Shown here in pieces: positions 52,401-60,396 of a stretch of DNA of 64,000 nt. A program made the position numbers and the translations under genes. Source of the DNA: Zoogloea sp. (lineage in GTDB: Bacteria; Pseudomonadota; Gammaproteobacteria; Burkholderiales; Rhodocyclaceae); assembly GCF_023150065.1 (NCBI RefSeq), contig NZ_JAKLLN010000015.1, forward strand, positions 1-64,000. The letters run 5' to 3'. The notes under the pieces are model-generated. The model was not told the origin of the DNA, searched no databases, and was given only the letters and a program-made list of their open reading frames with translations. The number at the start of each line of letters is the position of its first letter. Position 1 is the stretch's first letter.

Positions 52401-53197
52401 TTGCGCGCCTCGTCGAAGAGGGTGCGCAACTCGCCCAGCCAGGCCGGCCAGGGGGCCTTGAGGGCGGTGAGCTGTTGCAGCTTCTCAGCGGCGGCCACCG
52501 CCAGGGTGGAGGCCGGCGCGGCCGCCGGAGGCAGGCTGACAGCGTGGGTGCACAGGGGCTCGATGTCCTTGCGGAGGGCATCCGGCGAGGCCCACCAGCC
52601 CTTCACCTGGCGGGCATCGTCGCTGCCCAGGGGGTACATGAAGCTGCGCCAGTAGTCGCGCACCACCTCGGCAAACAGCTCGTCCTGATCGGTTTCGAGC
52701 TGCTGGGTGAACAGGCTGTCGCTGTCGAAGGCGTGCTCCTGGAGCATGCGCTTGCACCAGCCGTGGATGGTGGACACGGCGGCCTCGTCCATCCATTCGG
52801 CCGCCAGCTGCAGCTTGCGGGCGCAGGCCGGCCAGGCGTCGGGCGGGTAGCTGGCGCGCAGGTCGTGGAGCAGATCGTCTCCGGGCGGCAGGGCCTCGAC
52901 CTTTGCCGGGTCGGCGCGAAACAGCGCGGCAGCATCGGCCAGCCGGGTGCGGATGCGGTCGCGCAGCTCCTGGGTGGCGGCGTCGGTGAAGGTGACGACG
53001 AGGATCTCCGGCGGCATCAGGGCCCGGGGCGGGGCGCTCTCCGCGCTGCCATGGCCGAGCACCAGGCGCACGTACAGCAGGGCGATGGTGAAGGTCTTGC
53101 CGGTGCCGGCACTGGCCTCGATGAGGCGGCTGCCGTGCAGGGGAAAGACCAGCGGGGCCAGGGACGCCGGGGCGGCGGAATCGGGGCGGGTGTTCAT
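49457..53197 (-). CDS. recB: Exodeoxyribonuclease V beta subunit (RecB helicase-nuclease)
   Basis: 1,246-residue SF1A helicase and nuclease. Helicase motifs: EASAGTGKTFTIALLYVRLV (Walker A), VALIDEFQDTDAVQYRIFDA (motif II), VVTVHKSKGLEYPLVFLPF (motif V/VI region). The C-terminal PD-(D/E)xK nuclease domain has VVDYKSNWLG, the hallmark RecB nuclease motif with Asp and Lys. ATG 53197 overlaps the recC stop (ATGA); the longer open frame upstream is only the shadow of recC. It provides the 3'-5' motor and the Chi-regulated nuclease. Confidence 0.95.
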   Translation of the reverse strand: MNTRPDSAAPASLAPLVFPLHGSRLIEASAGTGKTFTIALLYVRLVLGHGSAESAPPRALMPPEILVVTFTDAATQELRDRIRTRLADAAALFRADPAKVEALPPGDDLLHDLRASYPPDAWPACARKLQLAAEWMDEAAVSTIHGWCKRMLQEHAFDSDSLFTQQLETDQDELFAEVVRDYWRSFMYPLGSDDARQVKGWWASPDALRKDIEPLCTHAVSLPPAAAPASTLAVAAAEKLQQLTALKAPWPAWLGELRTLFDEARKVKAFDARKLNSANCARWLDALQAWADDASAVEPDLSDAAWTRLTPAGLAEIWVDGTPPAHPAFAALAELSGALAALPDGHDGVLHHGARWVAERFAEEQARRAQMGFDDLLTRLDAALQGPNGTRLAECIRNQFPVALIDEFQDTDAVQYRIFDAVYRVAASDPTSALILIGDPKQAIYAFRGADIYTYLAARAATAGRLYTLRRNYRSTLSMVEATNRCFEVAEARADGQGAFLFRREGGEGANPVPFLPAGAAGRKDRLRVAGADAPALSLWQLPALEDDKPWPKGAYLEAMAEVCASEMVRLLNLGQGGQAGFGSAAVETPLRPGHMAVLVNSGGEAAAIREALGRRGVRSVYLSEKESVFQRPEAVDLQRWLAACAEPDDGRALRAALATPTLALGWAELDRLNHDEAAWEARLLQFRAYRECWRRQGVLPMLRRLLNDFRVPARLLARGGAGERSLTDVLHLAELLQQAAAVLDGEHALIRHLAEQRSDGGHGDARQIRLESDADLVQVVTVHKSKGLEYPLVFLPFACAFRAAKSTDLPLTWHDDEGRLQVALRDDGGLLEKVDRERLGEDLRKLYVALTRACYATWVGVAQLDALEKSALGYLLAGGKTFSGATLTRSLADLADGCPSVVVIPDPQPSEDLCTLTAGLLREGPARQPRHPVREHWWIASYSALQSDAGGPGADTPAEDVFREAAVDVPAADAASAQSSLPAPAPATVPAEASIGPLHAFPRGAAVGTFLHDLLEWAAGQGFDRAVAAPALLRDAIARRCAVRGWEAWIDPLCGWLTDFMQRPLVAAGADGTPPLSLAGLDGQVAEMEFWIAVHGVDLPRLDALVCQHTLGATPRPALQPGQLNGMLKGFIDLVAEHGGRYYVVDYKSNWLGPDDAAYTPEAMAREILAHRYELQYVLYLLALHRLLKLRLPDYDYDRHLGGALYLFLRGSHSATGGVHAERPPRALIEALDHLFARSTAPEAA

Positions 53198-56100
53198 GCG
53201 GCGTCTCCGGCGGTGGCGCGGGGCTTGCCCTTGGCAAAGGTGGCCAGGTAGAGGGGGCGGAGCAGGGTTTCGGCGAGGCGGGCGAATTCGCCGCCCGACG
53301 ACAGGCTGGCAAAATCGGGCCAGGCCCGCTGCAGGTAGGCGCTGCTGTCGCGCTCGCCGGGGGTGTAGTCGTCGCCCTCGTAGGCCTTGCGGGCGGCCGC
53401 TGCGGCGCGGGCTTCGGCGGCGGCATCGGCGCCCGGGGGAGCGTCCTTGATCCACACGAAGGCGGTCTTGACGGCCAAAGGCAGGGGCCGGCTGCGGGCC
53501 GCCTGCCAGGCCTCGAGGATGGCATCCAGGTGGCCGGCGGCATGGGCCGGGTCGAGGGGAGCGAGGGTGACGCTGCCGACCTTGCCCACCACTTCGGTGG
53601 TGAGCGGCCCGCCGGCCACGTGGGCGGCCAGGTGGGCAACCCAGTGCTTGATCAGGGGATGGCGCTGGTACTGGCCTTTCTTGAGCAGGTCGCTGCTCTC
53701 CAGCACCACCCGCCCGCGCTGCTCGTCGGCATTGCTGCGCAGTCCGGCCAGGCGATCCTCGATGCGCAGGCCGGCGGGGCTGGTGTACTCGACGGGCTCG
53801 TCGTGGGGGTGCACGGCCGGCCACCGGGCCAGGGCCTCGGTGTAGCGCTGGAAGAGATCTTCCATGGGGGCGGCCAGGGTTTCCTCCATCAGCCCGGCGA
53901 AGGCGCCAGCGGCCAGGTCGCCACGGCGGCGGATGCGGGCCAGGCCGTCGGCCAGGGCGTCCTCCCGGGATTCGCCGTGATGCACGGCATGGGCCTGGGC
54001 GCCGATGAGCTCGTCCCACAGGTGCCACAGTTCCAGGCCATCCAGGTCGAAGGGCTCCTGGTCTTCACTGGCCGGGTCGTCCATGTCGAAGTCCACCCGC
54101 AGGCGCTGGCGGAAGAAGGTTTTCACCGGGTCGCGCAGGAAGGTGGCCAGCTCCGTCAGGCTGACGGCGGGCGTGTCGGCCGGCCCGGCCAGGGCCGGGG
54201 CACCGCCGGGGCGGTCGTCGGCGATGCGCCACTCTCCGGCATAGGTGAACAGGCGGCTGGCCGCAGGGTCGACGGGGAAGTAGTCCGGGTTGAAGGGCTG
54301 CAGGCGATGTTCGATGCTCAGGGCGTCGAGCAGGGCACCCTCTCCCCCTCCCTCCCCCTCCCGCCCGGCCAGCTGCCAGCCGGCGCTCAGGTGGTCGCGC
54401 AGCTGCCCGACCAGCACCGAGGGCGGCCGGCCGGTGTTGTCCTTGATGCTGTGCCCGACCCACGAGATGAACAGGCGCTCCCGGGCCGACAGCAGGGCCT
54501 CGAGGAAGAGGTAGCGGTCGTCCTCCCGGCGCGAGCGGTCGCCGGGGCGGTAATCGCGGCCCATCAGGTCGAAGTCCATGGCCACCCGGGTGCGCGGGTA
54601 GTCGCCGTCGTTGAGGCCGAGCAGGCACACCTGGCGGAAGGGGATGGCGCGCATGGGCATCAGGGTGGCGAAGGTCACCGCGCCGGCAAAGAAGCGCTGG
54701 GACAAGCCGGTGTCGTCGAGTTGGGCGAGCCAGTGTTCGCCCACCACCGCCAGGGGCAGCGGGCTGTCCAGCCCAGCCTGCTGGCAGGCCGTCTGCCAGC
54801 GCGCCAGGGCCAGGTCGAGTTGCTGCAGGGTGTAGGCGTCGACGCTGTCGTCGGGGGCGAAGAAATCGGCCAGCAGGCAGCGCAGGCGCTGGCACCAGGT
54901 GGCCACGTCGGCACTGTCGGCGAGGGCCTGCCAGGTGGCCTCCAGGCGCTCCAGCAGATCGGCCAGGGGCCCGAGCAGGGCCGCATCCAGGCCGCCGATC
55001 TCGTCGTAGGGCTCAATGTCGTTCCACGCCCCGGCGGTGCCGCCGACGGCATAGCCGAGGAGCATGCGGCGCAGGCCGAACAGCCAGGTGTTGCCCTCCG
55101 GGGCGTCCGGCAAACCCAGGCTGCAGCGGTGGGCGGCGTGCAGGCCCCAGCGCACCCGGGCGCCCTGCACCCAGCGCCGCACCAGGGGCAGCTCGCCTTC
55201 GCCAATGCCGAAGCGCTGGCGCAGGGCCGGCACTTCGAGGAGGTCGAGCACGTCGCTCACCGCCAGGCGCGAGGTGGGCAGTTCCAGCAGTTTGCGGATG
55301 GCCCCCACCAGCGGGTCGTGGCGGCCCTGCCCCTGGTCGGCGATGCTGAAGGGGATGTAGCGCGGGTCGTGGCTGTCGATCAGCCCGAACACGGCCTGGA
55401 TGTGGGGGGCGTACACGTCGATGTCCGGCACCATGACGATCACGTCCCGGGGGCGGAGCGTGGAGTCGGCGTTGAAGGCGGCGAGCAGCTGGTCGTGGAG
55501 CACCTCCACCTCCCGCTGGGGGCTGTGGGCGATGTGGAAGCGGATGGAATCGTCATCGGCCGCCACCGCCAGCCATTTCTCTTGGGTCAGGCGCAGGGGG
55601 CGCAGGTCGCGGATGTCGTCCTGCAACTGGTTGAGCAGGCAGCCGTCGCCATGGGGGCCGAACAGGTCGATGCGCTGGCGGATATCCACGAAGTGCTGCA
55701 GGTAACCGGCCCGGGCGCTGTCGCTGTCGTGCTCGTCGAGCAGGCCGATGAAGTCCCGCCCCTGCTTGCCCCAGGCGGCCAGCAGCGGGTGGGCGTGCAG
55801 GTGCAGGCTGTCCTCGTCGATCTCGGCGGGGGCCCCGGTGCGGCGCTGCTGGCGGCTGCGGGTGGCGCGCAGCAGGTCCTTGTCGGCGACGATGTCGGAC
55901 CAGTAGTGCTCGCAGGGGTTGTGGACGCACATCAGCACCTGGCACCAGCGCGCCAGGGCGGCCAGCACCTCCAGGGACTGGCGCGGCAGCGCCGAGATGC
56001 CGAAGACCAGCACCCGGCGCGGCAGGCCGGCGGGGCGCGGGGCGTCGTCGGGCCAAGTAGCCACCCGGGCCAGGAAGGCCTCGTGCACCGCCGCCCGCCC

Positions 56101-56793
56101 CTGCCCGGCCAGATCGACGACCCCCGCGGCGGCACCCGCAGCGGCGACGTCGGCCAGCAGCGCGCGCCACAGGCAGGCCTGCCAGCGCTGCTCGTCCGGC
56201 AGGGGCGCCCGCTCGCCGCCAGCGCGGATCAGCACATCCTCCCCCGCCGCCCAGGCCACCAGCCAGTCGGCGCGGTAAACCTGGTACTGGTCGAACAGGT
56301 CGGCCAGGCGCTCGGCGAGCTGGAAACGCTTGCGCAGGTCGGCATCGGCCGCCAGGAAGCGGCGCAGGGGCTGGTAGGCCGCCTGGCCGGTGAGGTCGGG
56401 CAGCAGGCGCATCAGGCGCCACACCAGCAGGGGCTTGTCGAAGGGCGAGGCCTCGGGCACCGAATCGCGCCCCAGCACGGCCCGGTAGGCCTGCCACAGG
56501 AAGCGCGAGGGCAGCGACAGATCCAGCCCCGCGGCAATCCCGCAGCCGCCATCCTCCACGTCCTCGGCCAGGGCCAGGCGCAACCACTGGGCGATGCCGT
56601 TGCTATGCACCAGCACCGTCTCGGTTTCAAGGGGCGCCAGCGGGTAGCGGCGGATCCAGGTGACCAGCAGGTCGCGCAGGGCTTCGGGATGGTTGCCATG
56701 GACCAGCATCAGGCCAGAGGGCAGCGGGGTGGGGGTCAAGGCGGACTCCGGGGCGGGGGGTGATATGGAACGAGCGGAGGATACGGGATACAC
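53194..56793 (-). CDS. recC: Exodeoxyribonuclease V gamma subunit (RecC)
   Basis: 1,199-residue Chi-recognition subunit. The N-terminus LPSGLMLVHGNHPEALRDLL then VLVHSNGIAQWLRLALAE matches RecC; the degenerate helicase lacks a working Walker A; the segment VIVMVPDIDVYAPHIQAVFG and the C-terminal inactive nuclease-like fold are present. First gene of recCBD. The start is uncertain: GTG at 56793 is listed; an ATG at 56709 would cut into the conserved LPSGLMLVHGN stretch, so the upstream start is preferred. Confidence 0.92.
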   Translation of the reverse strand: MYPVSSARSISPPAPESALTPTPLPSGLMLVHGNHPEALRDLLVTWIRRYPLAPLETETVLVHSNGIAQWLRLALAEDVEDGGCGIAAGLDLSLPSRFLWQAYRAVLGRDSVPEASPFDKPLLVWRLMRLLPDLTGQAAYQPLRRFLAADADLRKRFQLAERLADLFDQYQVYRADWLVAWAAGEDVLIRAGGERAPLPDEQRWQACLWRALLADVAAAGAAAGVVDLAGQGRAAVHEAFLARVATWPDDAPRPAGLPRRVLVFGISALPRQSLEVLAALARWCQVLMCVHNPCEHYWSDIVADKDLLRATRSRQQRRTGAPAEIDEDSLHLHAHPLLAAWGKQGRDFIGLLDEHDSDSARAGYLQHFVDIRQRIDLFGPHGDGCLLNQLQDDIRDLRPLRLTQEKWLAVAADDDSIRFHIAHSPQREVEVLHDQLLAAFNADSTLRPRDVIVMVPDIDVYAPHIQAVFGLIDSHDPRYIPFSIADQGQGRHDPLVGAIRKLLELPTSRLAVSDVLDLLEVPALRQRFGIGEGELPLVRRWVQGARVRWGLHAAHRCSLGLPDAPEGNTWLFGLRRMLLGYAVGGTAGAWNDIEPYDEIGGLDAALLGPLADLLERLEATWQALADSADVATWCQRLRCLLADFFAPDDSVDAYTLQQLDLALARWQTACQQAGLDSPLPLAVVGEHWLAQLDDTGLSQRFFAGAVTFATLMPMRAIPFRQVCLLGLNDGDYPRTRVAMDFDLMGRDYRPGDRSRREDDRYLFLEALLSARERLFISWVGHSIKDNTGRPPSVLVGQLRDHLSAGWQLAGREGEGGGEGALLDALSIEHRLQPFNPDYFPVDPAASRLFTYAGEWRIADDRPGGAPALAGPADTPAVSLTELATFLRDPVKTFFRQRLRVDFDMDDPASEDQEPFDLDGLELWHLWDELIGAQAHAVHHGESREDALADGLARIRRRGDLAAGAFAGLMEETLAAPMEDLFQRYTEALARWPAVHPHDEPVEYTSPAGLRIEDRLAGLRSNADEQRGRVVLESSDLLKKGQYQRHPLIKHWVAHLAAHVAGGPLTTEVVGKVGSVTLAPLDPAHAAGHLDAILEAWQAARSRPLPLAVKTAFVWIKDAPPGADAAAEARAAAAARKAYEGDDYTPGERDSSAYLQRAWPDFASLSSGGEFARLAETLLRPLYLATFAKGKPRATAGDAA

Positions 56794-57027
56794 GTGCGGA
56801 AGTGAGTGCGCCCATCACGGCCAGCGAGGGCTCCACAGGCCGCTGCGGCAACCGGGAACAGGCATTCAAATCTCAGCACAAAATCCACTTTAAGTGCTCC
56901 AAAGGAACACTAATTTAAAACTAAAAACTCCAATGGAACGCTTAATTTCCATAAGATGTTCCCATGGATATAATCATTTCCATGGGAACCATTAAAAATC
57001 CGTAAATATCCGACAGGAACGATAAGC
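56794..57027. promoter_or_regulatory. AT-rich divergent control region with repeated GGAAC boxes
   Basis: Spacer between recC (minus) and the HipB-like gene (plus), much lower in GC than its surroundings. It carries direct GGAAC boxes at 56904, 56935, 56985 and 57016 (spacings 31, 50 and 31 bp). The first two are embedded in CTCCAAAGGAACAC and CTCCAATGGAACGC. An inverted pair GTTCCCATGG (56958-56967) / CCATGGGAAC (56980-56989) lies in the middle. This looks like the operator of the HipB-type repressor; the last box coincides with the ribosome site. Confidence 0.6.
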
Positions 57028-57354
57028 ATGGAGCCACCCCTTCCCCTGCCTGTCGAGCGTGCCATCCTCAAGCTCGGCACTGACATCTCGCTCGCACGCA
57101 GGCGCCGCCATATTTCGCAGGCTTCGCTGGCCGAGCGCATTGGCGCCTCACTTTCCACTGTAAGGCGGATCGAGAAAGGCGACGCACGCGTGCCCATCCA
57201 CTTCCTCGCCCGCACGCTGCACGTTTTCGGAGAGATCCAGGCACTGGAGCATCTGCTTGACACGCAAAACGACGCAATCGGCCTGACGCTGATGGACGAG
57301 CGTTTGCCCAAGCGCGTGCGCAGCAAGCCCGGTGGCAGCTCGGGAGCCCTCTGA
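57028..57354 (+). CDS. HipB-like XRE-family antitoxin/repressor
   Basis: 108-residue helix-turn-helix protein (HTH about 18-70: DISLARRRRHISQASLAERI then GASLSTVRRIEKGD). Its position directly before hipA, with a one-base TGATG overlap, identifies it as the cognate antitoxin and autorepressor. The AGGA of the last GGAAC box serves as ribosome site. The repeated upstream boxes are its probable operators. Confidence 0.85.
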   Translation: MEPPLPLPVERAILKLGTDISLARRRRHISQASLAERIGASLSTVRRIEKGDARVPIHFLARTLHVFGEIQALEHLLDTQNDAIGLTLMDERLPKRVRSKPGGSSGAL

Positions 57355-58658
57355 TGGCCAGCGTTACCTCAACCCGCCAGGCAGTCCAGCTATGCATCGG
57401 CAAGGCAGGGCTGCCGGTAGGTTCTCTTGTTTATGTACGCCAGGGCCGGCGGGAGCATTGCGCCCTTGCCTATGACGAGGCCTGGCTGACCAACCCTGCC
57501 TGTTTCAACGTATCTGCCGACCTGCAGCGGATACCCGGATATCAGACACACAAGGCCGCCTCATCCCACGACTCCGTGTTTCACGGTGCGATCGCCGACA
57601 CCGCGCCGGACGCCTGGGGCAGACGTGTCATCGCCCGCGATCATGCCCGCCGCCGCCGTGTCGATCCGAAACTGCCGGCCCTCACCGAGCTGGATTTCCT
57701 GCTGGCGGTGGACGACTTCAGCCGCGTCGGCGCCCTGCGCCTGCGCGATGCAGATGGAACATGGCATCGAACGGTCGCCAAGGGCCGGCGCAGCACGCCG
57801 CCACTGATTGAGCTGGCGCTCATCTACCAGGCCAGCAGTGCCGTCGAGCGCGGGCAAGAGTCCGCCGAGGACTTGCGCTACCTTCAGGGCAAAGGCACAT
57901 CGCTCGGCGGCATGCGACCCAAGTGCACGGTGGTGGATGAGGACGGTTGGCTTGCCATCGGCAAGTTTCCAAGTGTGGGCGACGCCCGCAGTGTCACGCG
58001 TGGCGAAGTGCTGGCTTTGAAGCTGGCAGCCCTGGCCGGGATCGATGCCGCCCCTGCGCGCATCGTTTTGTTAGGCGATCAGGAAAACGAGGTGCCGATA
58101 GCGGTCATCCGCCGGTTCGACCGCGATGGTGAAGATGGCCGTATTCCCTACCAGTCAGCCGCATCCCTGCTGCAAGCCTCTCGTGAAGAGGAACGCAGCT
58201 ATACCGAGATCGCCGACGCCATCCGTGCCAACAGCCAGGTACCCACCGAAGATTTGCGCCAGCTATGGCGCCGGCTTGTGTTCAATCTGCTGATCACCAA
58301 CATCGACGATCACCTCCAGAACCATGGTTTCCTGCACGTCGAGCACGGGCTGTGGCGGCTTGCGCCGGCCTTCGACATCAACCCGTTTCCAGACAAGGAC
58401 CGGGAGTCCAAAACCTGGCTGTCCGAGCAGGACGGACCGATCACCGACGTTCAGATGCTCCTGGGGCGCGCGTCCTACTTTGCGCTGAACACGGCACAAG
58501 CCCTGGCCACGCTGGGTGAAGTGCATGCGGCTGTCTCGAACTGGCGTCAGGTAGCGCTTGGCCCCGGGGTGGGGCTACGACCACGGGAGCTGGACGACTT
58601 TGCTCCCGCCTTCGAGCACGATCAGATGGCTTCAAGCGCCAGACTGCTCGGGCGATGA
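57354..58658 (+). CDS. hipA: HipA-family serine/threonine kinase toxin
   Basis: 434-residue HipA-like kinase. Visible: HipA N-terminal region (VGSLVYVRQGRREHCALAYD; FHGAIADTAPDAWGRRVI), the glycine-rich loop region (LRYLQGKGTSLGGMRPKCTV), the Lys-containing strand WLAIGKFPS, the catalytic loop NLLITNIDDHLQNHGFL and the metal-binding DINPFP. All key residues are present, so it is probably active; HipA proteins phosphorylate aminoacyl-tRNA synthetases and trigger persistence. Coupled to the HipB-like gene by a one-base overlap. The target cannot be read from the sequence. Confidence 0.88.
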   Translation: MASVTSTRQAVQLCIGKAGLPVGSLVYVRQGRREHCALAYDEAWLTNPACFNVSADLQRIPGYQTHKAASSHDSVFHGAIADTAPDAWGRRVIARDHARRRRVDPKLPALTELDFLLAVDDFSRVGALRLRDADGTWHRTVAKGRRSTPPLIELALIYQASSAVERGQESAEDLRYLQGKGTSLGGMRPKCTVVDEDGWLAIGKFPSVGDARSVTRGEVLALKLAALAGIDAAPARIVLLGDQENEVPIAVIRRFDRDGEDGRIPYQSAASLLQASREEERSYTEIADAIRANSQVPTEDLRQLWRRLVFNLLITNIDDHLQNHGFLHVEHGLWRLAPAFDINPFPDKDRESKTWLSEQDGPITDVQMLLGRASYFALNTAQALATLGEVHAAVSNWRQVALGPGVGLRPRELDDFAPAFEHDQMASSARLLGR

Positions 58659-58731
58659 GGCAAGCGGCGTGCAGGCCTGGCACAAGCCGGGGCGACCAGC
58701 GGCGCCCTTGAGCGCGCGACCAAACAGCGAC

Positions 58732-60360
58732 TCACGCCAGCTCCCCCGAATAGGCCACAAAGCGCCCTCCCCCTTCCCGCTTGGCCTGGTACATGGCGGT
58801 GTCGGCGTGCTTGAGGAGAACGTTGGCGTCGTGGGCATCCACGGGGTAGAGGCTGACCCCGATGCTGGCCGACACCTGCCAGCCGGGGCAGGCCTTCAGG
58901 TCGGTGGCGACGGCCCTGAGCACCCGCTGCATGATCTCTTCGAGTTGCTGGTCGGTGCTCAGCCCGTCCAGCAGCAGCACGAACTCGTCGCCGCCCCAGC
59001 GGGCCACCGTATCCCCTTCCCGCAAGGCAGCGGCCAGGCGTTCGGCCACTTCGCGCAGCACCTCGTCGCCCACTTCGTGGCCCCAGGTGTCGTTGATGGG
59101 CTTGAAGCGGTCGAGGTCGATCAGGCACACGGCGATGCGCTCGTGGCTGCGGCGGGCATGGGCCAGGGCGAGGGTCAGGCGGTCATCAAGGAGGTTGCGG
59201 TTGGGCAGGCCGGTGAGGGCATCGCTGTGCGCCATCTCGCTGAGCTTCAGGCGGGATGACTGGAGCTCCATGTTGAGGCGGTCAGTGCGGACGTAGAGCA
59301 CCCCCAGGGACAGGGTGAACACCACCACCCCGGCCAGCAGGTGGAAGGCGTACTCGCGCAGCACGTCGGCCACGGCGATGGGCTCGCGCTGGTCATAGGG
59401 ATAGATGCCGTGCCGGCGCATCACCGCCTGCACGCGCTGGTACTCCAGGGGCGTGGACCAGCGGTGGTAACGGGCGCTGCGGGCGGCCGGGCTGTCGGGG
59501 GGCATCAGCAGCAGGGCCGCGACAACCCGGTTGGTGATGTCGATGGACACATGGGGCGCCGTGGCGAGCGGCCATTCGGGGAACAGCTCGGTGCTGACCT
59601 GGAAGGGAAAATCCGCGTGGAGCACCGGGTTCACCACGCGCAGGCGCGACAGGTCGATCTGCCCTTCCCTGTCCATGGCTTCGAGCACGCCGGTGCGCAC
59701 GAAGCCCGCATCGGCCCGGCCTTCCAGCACCGCCTTCACCGCCAGATCCTGAGGGAAACCGAGAAACTGCACGTGGCAGTCCTCATCAAGATCGATGCCG
59801 GCGCGCTCGAAGAGGTCGTACTGAAGCAGGAAGCCGGCAAAGGAGGTGCGGTCGACCGCGGCGATACGCAGGCCGCGCAGATCGCGGATGCGGTTGATCT
59901 CGTGGCGATCGCTGCGGGTGAAGATCACCCCGCCGAACTGGTTCACCATCCGGCCGTTCTCGTGCTTGACCAGGGTGGCCACCCGGGACACGCCATAACG
60001 GGTTTCCATGACGATGTAGTGCTGGGGATTGGTGAGCACGAAATCCAGCTCGCGCCGGCTCAGGGCGACCTCGAATTCGGGCAGGTTGAGAGGCACCACC
60101 TCGAAGCGCGTGCCGGGGATCTGCGCCGACAGGAAATCCATGGTCGGCCCCCATTCGCGCACCGTCACGGACCTGTCCCGGAAGGCGGTGACGCCCACGC
60201 GATAGACCTTATCTTCGGCAAGCGCCTGAGCCGAGGCACAGAGCGCCGACACCGCCACGAGCAGCAGGAGCAGCAGGCTTCGCCACCCCGCGGACGGCCG
60301 ACGCAGAATGCAAAAAGGGCCCGGTGCGCGGCCGGGCGCCAGGATCAAATCCATTGACAT
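58732..60360 (-). CDS. Diguanylate cyclase with PhnD-like periplasmic sensor domain
   Basis: 542 residues. Signal/anchor helix near 25-48, then a periplasmic PhnD/SBP-type binding domain (about 50-320; YRVGVTAFRDRSVTVREWGP, LDFVLTNPQHYIVMETRYGV, LRGLRIAAVDRTSFAGF), one membrane helix (about 340-362, AFHLLAGVVVFTLSLGVLYV), and a GGDEF domain (LTGLPNRNLLDDR; VARWGGDEFVLLL). An I-site REGD lies five residues before GGDEF. It probably converts binding of a phosphonate- or phosphate-like ligand into cyclic di-GMP synthesis. Convergent with hipA. Confidence 0.9.
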   Translation of the reverse strand: MSMDLILAPGRAPGPFCILRRPSAGWRSLLLLLLVAVSALCASAQALAEDKVYRVGVTAFRDRSVTVREWGPTMDFLSAQIPGTRFEVVPLNLPEFEVALSRRELDFVLTNPQHYIVMETRYGVSRVATLVKHENGRMVNQFGGVIFTRSDRHEINRIRDLRGLRIAAVDRTSFAGFLLQYDLFERAGIDLDEDCHVQFLGFPQDLAVKAVLEGRADAGFVRTGVLEAMDREGQIDLSRLRVVNPVLHADFPFQVSTELFPEWPLATAPHVSIDITNRVVAALLLMPPDSPAARSARYHRWSTPLEYQRVQAVMRRHGIYPYDQREPIAVADVLREYAFHLLAGVVVFTLSLGVLYVRTDRLNMELQSSRLKLSEMAHSDALTGLPNRNLLDDRLTLALAHARRSHERIAVCLIDLDRFKPINDTWGHEVGDEVLREVAERLAAALREGDTVARWGGDEFVLLLDGLSTDQQLEEIMQRVLRAVATDLKACPGWQVSASIGVSLYPVDAHDANVLLKHADTAMYQAKREGGGRFVAYSGELA

Positions 60361-60396
60361 CCCTGATCTATCGGCCGGACCCGGAGAAACTGGACC

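Noticed and set aside
49181-53251. Open plus-strand frame of 1,356 codons over recD/recB
   Set aside because: Low-complexity antisense of two well-supported helicase genes, no motifs.
53530-56763. Open plus-strand frame of 1,077 codons over recC
   Set aside because: Antisense shadow; recC has recognisable family features on the other strand.
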